Positions 56,474 through 64,000 of a DNA stretch of 64,000 nucleotides are shown piece after piece; position 1 is the first letter of the stretch; the number at the start of each line of letters is the position of its first letter. The DNA comes from Ipomoea triloba (lineage: Eukaryota > Streptophyta > Magnoliopsida > Solanales > Convolvulaceae): assembly GCF_003576645.1 (NCBI RefSeq), contig NC_044924.1, positions 1,415,159-1,479,158 of the forward strand, given 5' to 3'. Both the position numbers and the translations under genes were made by a program. Below the pieces are notes generated by a model. That model worked only from the letters and a program-made list of their open reading frames with translations. It did no database searches and was not told the DNA's origin.

Positions 56474-58461
56474 ATGGAGCGGAAGCAGGGGTTCTTGTCG
56501 GCGTTGAAGGAAGAGGTGATTCGGGGATTTTCTCCGGCGAGGTCGCGGTCGCGGTCGAGAGCGACGAGTCCGGCGAGGAGCGGGTCGACTAGGTCGGGGC
56601 TGCTTTGGAGGAGGAGGAGTATCAATAGCAGCAGCCGTTTCGTTTCGAATCCTGAGGTGTTAGTCGCTAGATCGGGGAGTCTAAGGCAGCCTGGCGAGAC
56701 ATTGACGCCGTTGATGGAGGGTCCGGATCCGGATGGGGACGTAACCGGGGAACCGAAGCGGGTCGGGTCAGGAATCGGGCAGTGGGTGAAGGGACAGCTC
56801 ACGCGGACTCCCTCCGTCGCGTTGAATAGCTACAGCCGGAGGTCCGATCTCCGGCTGCTACTCGGGGTGATGGGCGCCCCACTCGCGCCGGTGCACGTTA
56901 GCACGTCCGACCCGCTGCCTCTTCTCAGCATAAAGGACATTCCTATTGTAAGCATTTACTGTAATTTCAGTTCATTTGTGATTTGTCTGCATCTTACTGT
57001 CGTCGTGCATATAATTGGTTACATGTTAATTTAGTTCACTCGAGAAAACGTGACCAACTTGCTTGCCTTTTTTTGCAAAATCACTGTACAAGTAGCAAAC
57101 ATTTGTCATTTCTGTTAAAATCACTGCAAAAATCATGAAATGCTGCCCCAAAATGATGAGGGCTTGAGCGTTAAAGGTGAAGTTTAAAGCAGCATACTGA
57201 ATTTCAGGCCTTTTAGTGAGCAATTAAGTCACTGGATTTGCAGAAAACGTGTGGTGATGGGTTCTTTTGGATGAAGATATTGTTGATTGTGGGACTAACC
57301 TAATTTTGGCCACTGTGTCTTGTCTATATTCACATAGTTCTTGTCATTATTGATATTCCTGCTTTTGCCTTATCTGATTCATTTTAAACTTTGAAGGAAA
57401 CTTCGTCTGCTCAGTACATACTGCAGCAGTATATTGCGGCTTCTGGAGGGCAGAAACTCCAGAATTCAGTTAAGAATGCTTATGCCATGGGAAAGCTTAA
57501 GATGTTGTCTTATGAGATCGAAACTCCTACGAAGATAGTGAAGAGTAGGAATGGTGCTAGGGCTCCCGAGTCCGGTGGGTTTGTCATCTGGCAAATGAAT
57601 CCTGACATGTGGTACATGGAGCTCGCTATTGGAGGAAGCAAGATTCATGCAGGGTGCAATGGCAAGATTGTGTGGCGACACACTCCATGGCTTGGTGCTC
57701 ACCCTGCAAAAGGACCGGTTAGGCCACTGCGACGGGCCCTTCAGGTTGGAGAATAAGACCGAACTATGTGTCATATTGTGTGCACAGATTATCTGTCCTC
57801 CTTGCGGATTTACTGATTTGGGCTGTATTACTTTCAGGGTCTGGATCCGAAAACAACTGCTACTATGTTTGCCAATGCTAGATGCATAGGAGAGAAGAAT
57901 ATCAATGGCGAGGACTGCTTCATCCTCAAGCTCTCTGCTGATCCTCAGACATTGAAGGCCAGGAGTGAAGGATCTGCAGAGATCATAAGACACGTCCTTT
58001 TTGGATACTTCAGCCAGAAGTCCGGGCTCCTCATACATATAGAAGATTCTCATCTTACCCGCATCCAATCTAATGGCGAAGACGCAGTGTATTGGGAAAC
58101 AACCATAAGCTCTTTCCTAGACAATTACCATCCCGTTGAAGGAATCATGATTGCTCACTCTGGGCGGTCTACTGTGACTCTCTTCCGATTTGGAGACATG
58201 GCAATGAGCCATACCAAGACCACCATGGAAGAAGCTTGGACAATTGAAGAGGTCGCCTTCAACATCCCAGGCTTATCATTAGACTGCTTCATCCCCCCTG
58301 CTGACTTGAGATCAAGATCTTTAAACGAATCATTTGAACTTCCTCAGAACGAAAGCGATAAGAATTCAATTGCAATTGCAGCTCACTGTGCCAAGGTTGC
58401 GGCCGTGGAGGAAACTTGTGATGGCAGTGTTGATAATATGATGTTGAAGGTGAAACTATAA
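56474..58461 (+). CDS. DUF620 family protein, 481 aa
   Basis: Exons 56474-56947, 57397-57744 and 57838-58461 join in phase (all phase 0) to 481 residues. The N-terminus has an Arg-Ser-rich stretch (SPARSRSRSRATSPARSG) and basic residues, likely disordered. The conserved domain starts near residue 120 (LRLLLGVMGAPLAPVHV) and includes SSAQYILQQYIAASGGQKLQ, WQMNPDMWYMELAIGGSKIH, HAGCNGKIVWRHTPWLG, RPLRRALQGLDPKTTATMFA and GIMIAHSGRSTVTLFRFGDM. These identify the plant DUF620 family, which has no established biochemical role. The N-terminal RS repeats could be phosphorylation sites. No transmembrane segment or signal peptide is evident. Family call is firm; function is unknown. Confidence 0.93.
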
Positions 58462-60133
58462 CCTAGTAGGATCAATGCTGTTTATATTGATAGACAGGTT
58501 CTAATTGACTAACCAGCAGAAGTTACAATTAGGAGAGCATAGTTGAATGAGAACTATAATATATTATGTATCTGTGTAAATAGAGCATAATTGTTCACAG
58601 GCTCTTCCTTTCCTTAGACATAATTTTATACTCTTCACATAGAATCTGAATCATCAAAGGGATTGTAGCACAAGCCTTCTAAGGACATAAGAACTTCCAA
58701 GTTTAGTTCTTTCTAGTTTACCTTCTGTGACCCAAGAAAGATGAGACTATTACCATTTACCAGTGTCATATCACTATCTGCATTCAGGCTCTTCAATTCC
58801 TACCCTAAATGTTCTTTGTGCCCTTCAAAAAAATATTAGTTGTATTTTTAAAAGTATATTACTTCAAAATATTAAAGTGACGAACAGAGATGGATGGCGT
58901 CAAAGTGATTTTTAGAGAAAATTTGAATTGTACTAAGGACATTGGTTTAGTTTAAATTGACTCGATTTATCTCATCATTGTTCTTAAAAGGTTGAATTCT
59001 GTGAGACTTGATCTCAAATCATTGTTTTGGAACTTCACTCCTGTAACTAAGTTGTTCATATGGAATCAATTTATCTCCTCATAAATTTATGAGTGGATTC
59101 TTAGATTCATAATATATTTTGGCAAGACGAAACTTGGGTCATTAAAGAAAAGAAAAAAAAAAAAAAAGAGAGAGAAAAATGGAATTAGGTGAGCTTTCCC
59201 ACGTTTTAACTGCTAATGTCCTCCACCCAAAAAAAAAAAAAACTGCTAATGTCCTACTTCAACCTAATAAGTAGTAAAGACAAAACTGTCGGCGGTCGTA
59301 ATCTGCAAAATGTGGTACACTGGTACTGTTNAAAAAAAAAAAAAAAGAGAGAGAAAAATGGAATTAGGTGAGCTTTCCCACGTTTTAACTGCTAATGTCC
59401 TCCACCCAAAAAAAAAAAACTGCTAATGTCCTACTTCAACCTAATAAGTAGTAAAGACAAAACTGTCGGCGGTCGTAATCTGCAAAATGTGGTACACTGG
59501 TACTGTTGGGGGGGGGGNNNNNNNNNNNNNNNNNNNNNNNNNNNNNNNNNNNNNNNNNNNNNNNNNNNNNNNNNNNNNNNNNNNNNNNNNNNNNNNNNNN
59601 NNNNNNNNNNNNNNNNNNNNNNNNNNNNNNNNNNNNNNNNNNNNNNNNNNNNNNNNNNNNNNNNNNNNNNNNNNNNNNNNNNNNNNNNNNNNNNNNNNNN
59701 NNNNNNNNNNNNNNNNNNNNNNNNNNNNNNNNNNNNNNNNNNNNNNNNNNNNNNNNNNNNNNNNNNNNNNNNNNNNNNNNNNNNNNNNNNNNNNNNNNNN
59801 NNNNNNNNNNNNNNNNNNNNNNNNNNNNNNNNNNNNNNNNNNNNNNNNNNNNNNNNNNNNNNNNNNNNNNNNNNNNNNNNNNNNNNNNNNNNNNNNNNNN
59901 NNNNNNNNNNNNNNNNNNNNNNNNNNNNNNNNNNNNNNNNNNNNNNNNNNNNNNNNNNNNNNNNNNNNNNNNNNNNNNNNNNNNNNNNNNNNNNNNNNNN
60001 NNNNNNNNNNNNNNNNNNNNNNNNNNNNNNNNNNNNNNNNNNNNNNNNNNNNNNNNNNNNNNNNNNNNNNNNNNNNNNNNNNNNNNNNNNNNNNNNNNNN
60101 NNNNNNNNNNNNNNNNNNNNNNNNNNNNNNNNN

Positions 60134-60164
<31 letters not shown>

Positions 60165-61250
60165 CGGGCGATGGTGGGACTTGGGAGCATTTAAGACGGT
60201 GGAAGACTCACTGTAACCAAACCTGATCAATTATGATTAAAATAGGAATTCCTCAAAAAATTTTTAACGTTTTTAATTTAATTTTTTTTAATGAATTCAA
60301 TTACGAGCATTGACAATCTTTCCTTGATGGAGATTAAATAGTAATTAGTTAGAATTAAGGTAATTACCTGGGACGTAAAAAAACACAGAGCAGGAAATGC
60401 AAGGCAATACGGTGTACCATATTGGTGTGAATACCAAGGTTGTTAAATTATACTCCGTATCATTCAATTGCCCCTCCATTTAAAGCATTCACTCCCTTTG
60501 TCATACACCACAATGTGTGCCCGCCCCTCTATTTACGCATTCACCTTAACAATATCAACTCGCTAGGCTGGAAATTTTTTATTTTTATTTTACCATAGTT
60601 GATAAACAAGCTATTAATCTATAGCCTATAGGTAAGAGTATTGACTAATTGGGCAGATTTAGGGATAATTCTAACAAAATTGATTAGACATTTGACTTAT
60701 TAACCACAAATTTTTAAATTTAAATTTTCATGGAAGCTGCTATTGACGCTCTTAATTTGAGTGGGTGAACTATTGACAATCTAAATTGTTTTACCTTTGA
60801 AATTTCATATAAACCAAAGAGAACCACTAACATATATGTTCATTATTTTTAATATAATATCTAAAAGTGAATATTTTGTACATTAAAAAGTAAATTTTAG
60901 TATATTAAAAATAGACATTTATCAATGATTCACTTTGTAATATAGAGTATAGACTATGATTTATGTAGTTATTGTAAAAGAGAATCCTTTACAAGAACTG
61001 GGCCGATAAGACACGGTCCATTTAAGCCAATTGACCCAATTTATACGGAATAGCGGCGGGAGACGGAAGAGGATAAAGGGCAATATGGTCAATAAAGAAT
61101 TTGGCTTAAACTCTGGAGCCTAGAGCTAGAGGCGGATTAAACCTTTTCTACACGGACACAAAAAACCCTTTCTCCCACTCTTATCTGTTGCCGCTCTTCT
61201 GCTTCTCTATTGTCGCTGTAATTTCCAAATCCAAAGGTTTTATCAGAGAA
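58462..61250. other. Spacer between DUF620 and SWIB genes, with assembly gap
   Basis: The start is the DUF620 3' UTR. The centre (59153-60164) is an assembly problem described separately. The rest is AT-rich and shows no gene; 61000-61250 is the SWIB promoter and leader. Confidence 0.65.
59153..60164. other. Assembly gap: duplicated flanks, single N, poly-G and 616 Ns
   Basis: Bases 59153-59330 are repeated at 59332-59507, separated by one N at 59331; both copies open with 15 A and differ only in an inner A-run (14 versus 12). After copy 2 come ten G, then Ns at 59518-60133, then 31 G. This pattern suggests failed gap closure with the same contig end placed twice. Open frames across it are meaningless. 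Confidence 0.9.
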
Positions 61251-62433
61251 ATGGCGTTGTCTTTGCACCTGTTCCCCGGCTTCGTCGCCGGCGGAAAACA
61301 GTCTTTTGCTAAGCCGTCGGCGCCGTCGTTTTCTGCTACTTTTGGTAACCGGCGCACTGTGCGAATGTTGACGGTTGTTGCCTCTTCCGAGCAAGCTACG
61401 GAGACGAAGAAGCAAGCTGGCCGTGGAATCATGAAACCGCGCCGAGTCTCGCCGGAAATGCAGGCTTTCCTCGGCGGCGTCTCTGAGATTCCTCGCACTC
61501 AAGTGCTTAAGGAGATTTGGGCGTACATCAAAGAGAATAACCTTCAGGTATGTGTATGAACTCTGAAGCATTTTATTCTCCAGTCCTTGTGTTCTTTTAC
61601 TATTGGGACTGATTGAGCTTAACGCAACATTATATATTTGCTTGTTAGTTTATTTAAGCTAGTAAGTAGTAATCCATAACATGGACTTGATTATGGATTG
61701 TACACCATCCATATCCATAATCATAAACAGAACATGTTTATGAGCTTTACCAAATTAGGTCATTAGCAGTAATAGTGCCTATTAATCTGTTTTGCAAGAC
61801 TGTTTGTTAATTCTAACATTTGCTATAGGAATAATTAATTTTCTGAAGATATTAAATGCTGTTAATCTATTGTTTGCTAGTTTATTGGATATTGAAATGA
61901 ATTATAAATATAGGAGTTTGTCTATTGTCATTAGACCTTGGAATGAAAGGAGGTTATTTGCATCTTTGACTTTAGGCTTGGATTTTTCCCAAATGCAAGA
62001 ATTGTAAATCAAATCTATAATAAACATGGCCACCTTTGTATGTTGTGGTATCATTTCTGTTGCTTGAATATATGATAACAATTAGGTACATGAGAAAAGA
62101 ATCACTGCTTTTTATGCTGCAACTAAGCTCACCCCACCCTTCCCTAAGATTTATTTTTGATGAACAATGAAACCTATGACCTATCCACTTTGTACAGTCC
62201 AGATTTTGCCTTAAATTTTGTTTCTTGAACAAGATCATAGTTTACATCTGGGGTTATAAAATGGATTGTGAAAAAGAAACTTGAGTCATTTGACCTTTTC
62301 TTTTCTATTGCAGGATCCTGCAAACAAAAAGGTCATAGTGTGCGATGAGAAGCTGAAGAAAATTTTTGCTGGAAAGGATCGTATTGGGTTCCTTGAGATT
62401 GCTGGCTTGATTTCTCCTCACTTTCTTAAGTGA
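61251..62433 (+). CDS. Plastid-targeted SWIB/MDM2-domain protein, 138 aa
   Basis: Two exons, 61251-61547 and 62314-62433 (phase 0), give 138 residues. The first 45 or so are Ser-, Ala- and Arg-rich and end in VRMLTVVA before SSEQ, a typical chloroplast transit peptide and cleavage region. The SWIB domain is complete: RVSPEMQAFLGGVSEIPRTQ, VLKEIWAYIKENNLQDPANK, IVCDEKLKKIFAGKDRIGFL and EIAGLISPHFLK. In plants, small plastid SWIB proteins are linked to nucleoid packaging; in the nucleus the same fold belongs to SWI/SNF complexes. The transit-like N-terminus favours plastids, with dual targeting possible. The start is the first ATG after a CT-rich leader. Confidence 0.93.
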
Positions 62434-63758
62434 TTCGCTATTGAGAAAGAATGGCTTCTTTTTTTGTTTATTTCTTTTGTAAATGGAGTCTATGGGATTC
62501 TGCCTAGTCTAGATTAAAAGCATCTTTGGTATGAAGATAATTATTGTTATATGGAGGAGCTTAGCTATATCTTACGGAGTAACTTTTAAGATTGATGCTA
62601 CAATGTAGTCAGTTATGACTAAATTATGTTACTTGAGATGCCTCTGCTTAGTATTTTATGAAAAATGTTCAGGCAAAAGTTAATGTACGATGCTTTACCC
62701 ACTTGTCCATCTTATGCTGCAACTACAAACCCATGGCATTGCAATCTCTAACATGTCATTAATGTCTTGTTCAATAAACGGGAAGAATCGCCAGCCAACA
62801 TATTAATGTGTCATTAACATCTTGTTCCATTAATGTGAGTAATCACTAATAGCAAATTAATGTGTCATCAATGTATTGCTCCATGAGTGTGAAGAATCAT
62901 TAACAGCACATTAACATGCCATTGGTGTCTTGTTCAATAAGCGCAAAGAATTACTAATAGTACATTAATGTTTAATGAGCGCTAAGAATCACATAAACGT
63001 GTCATCCATTAGCATTTTATTCCATGAGCGTGAAGGAACCACTAATAACACATTATGTACCATTAGCTTGTTTTGTGAGCATGAAGAATCACTAATAACA
63101 CATTAGTGTGTCATTAGCATTTTATTCAATGAACGTGAAGAATCACTAACATCACAATTCACATGAATGTGTTAGTGGTCACATGAATGTGTTAGTGTCT
63201 TATTCGATGAACTTGAAGAATCACTAACAACATATTAATCATGTAATCATTGCATATAGTCATTTTGATCCTTCTGTTCAAACCTAGAACATGATCATTA
63301 TAGCTGTACGCTGCGTCATTTGATCACCCCACCTAAAACTAGTTATTTCCTGGCATCATTTTTTTGCCTATTAAATCTAATACAGCCTTGCACTTTTGTC
63401 CTCCCCTAGTCCCCTTTGCCCCTACCCCAGTTTTGTTTATTTATTTATTATTTTAATTTTTAATTCTCTTGGTTCCAACTGATTGCAATTTGCAAGGGAT
63501 TAATTACATTTTTAATTGACATTAATTCTAAATTATTTTAATTTGAGAGTTCAATCACAGTTTTTAAAATTAAAGAAAAGCTTGTAGTGGATAAATATGA
63601 GAGTTAGATCGATTTGTCCATTAGTCACGTTTCTCTCATCTTTGTTCTACCAATTTCTGCACGTCTCATTAATCAATCTTCTACAAATACCCCATCTTCA
63701 TTCTTCAGTCTCCAATTGCAATTTGCAGCGAGCAGTTTCTCGTCGGGAAATCTAGAAA
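62434..63758. other. Spacer between SWIB and PRISE genes
   Basis: Holds the SWIB 3' UTR (to about 62700), a minisatellite at 62751-63243, and about 500 bp of AT-rich promoter and leader before the PRISE start. No other gene is seen. Confidence 0.65.
62751..63243. repeat. Minisatellite, about nine units of roughly 54 bp
   Basis: The unit reads GAAGAATCACTAATAACACA, then TTARTGTGTCATTARCRTYT, then TGTTCAATGAGCGT. Units vary from about 38 to 78 bp by internal deletion or duplication (for example ACATGAATGTGTTAGTG twice near 63162-63200). Each contains a small palindrome, ACATTAATGT. It starts about 320 bp after the SWIB stop. Confidence 0.88.
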
Positions 63759-64000
63759 ATGAGCTGGTGGTGGTCCGGAGCTATTGGCGCTGCCAAGGCA
63801 CATCCTCTGTTTCTCTCTCTCTCTAAAATTTTTTAATCTTTGGGTTCGGGGATGGAAATTTAATCCAATTTTGATGAATCGATGATACTCAAATCTGATA
63901 CTAATGATCTTGATCGTCATTTCCGCAGAAAAAATTCGAGGATGATGATGCGCCACCCAAGTACCAGAGCGTGGCTCTGATCGTCGGCGTCACCGGAATC
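63759..64000 (+). CDS. PRISE-family reductase (progesterone 5-beta-reductase / iridoid synthase-like), 5' part
   Basis: Exon 1 is 63759-63797 and exon 2 starts at 63929 and runs off the window. Together they read MSWWWSGAIGAAK, then KKFEDDDAPPKYQSVALIVG and VTGI. The Trp triplet start, the DDDAP segment and the GVTGI start of the Rossmann nucleotide-binding loop are diagnostic of PRISE short-chain reductases, which use NADPH to reduce activated enones such as progesterone or 8-oxogeranial. Physiological substrate cannot be inferred from 37 residues. A short first exon before an intron at this point is as I recall for the family, but the donor here appears to be GC (AAG|GCACAT) rather than GT. 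Only the N-terminal tenth is visible. Confidence 0.85.

Noticed and set aside
59426..60230. Open frames of 235-266 codons on both strands
   Set aside because: They cross 616 Ns and poly-G; the length is an artefact of the gap.
1..64000. CRISPR array, prokaryotic operon or biosynthetic gene cluster
   Set aside because: The repeat arrays lack conserved repeat-spacer structure, genes are intron-split and unrelated in function, and no co-directional pathway set is present.

Overview
This window is nuclear DNA from a flowering plant, most likely a eudicot. The genes are split by many short GT-AG introns, the spacers are AT-rich, and the protein families are plant-specific (GH3, PLS-class PPR, HAT3.1-type PHD-homeodomain, DUF620, plastid SWIB, PRISE reductase). 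Tourist- and Stowaway-like MITEs, tRNA-derived SINE-like repeats and a decayed plastid rRNA insertion fit this. I could not fix the genus. An asterid is plausible but not shown.

Layout. 360-4979 (+): GH95 alpha-L-fucosidase, 10 exons. 5235-8151 (-): A3-type cyclin, 8 exons, convergent with the fucosidase. 8525-9241: nuclear copy of plastid 23S rRNA with a nested 217-bp tandem duplication. 9914-14139 (-): HAT3.1/PRHP-type PHD-finger homeodomain protein, 8 coding exons, with a decayed extension after its stop. 15300-27260: long gene-free spacer with MITEs, fold-back elements and SINE-like pieces. 27262-29382 (+): GH3.1-type auxin-amido synthetase. 29383-36282: second repeat-rich spacer. 36283-38181 (+): intronless PPR protein. 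39299-42454 (+): Pumilio RNA-binding protein. 44237-50745 (-): protein with LRR-like segments followed by WD40 repeats, 10 exons, with an inverted-repeat element carrying a minisatellite in intron 8. 56474-58461 (+): DUF620 protein. 59153-60164: assembly gap with duplicated flanks and poly-G. 61251-62433 (+): plastid SWIB-domain protein. 62751-63243: 54-bp minisatellite. 63759-64000 (+): first two exons of a PRISE (progesterone 5-beta-reductase/iridoid-synthase family) gene, cut by the window end.

The genes are unrelated housekeeping and regulatory loci, as is usual for plants: cell wall trimming, cell cycle, chromatin/transcription, auxin conjugation, organelle RNA processing, mRNA repression. 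I found no operon-like or biosynthetic cluster and no convincing undescribed multi-gene system. The most interesting signals are structural: a MITE-like inverted repeat whose left arm has expanded into a minisatellite, the nested history of the plastid rRNA insertion, the apparent C-terminal truncation of HAT3.1, two introns that appear to use GC donors, and repeated young local tandem duplications. All exon limits were placed by hand from splice signals, reading phase and family knowledge. No alignment or transcript data were available.
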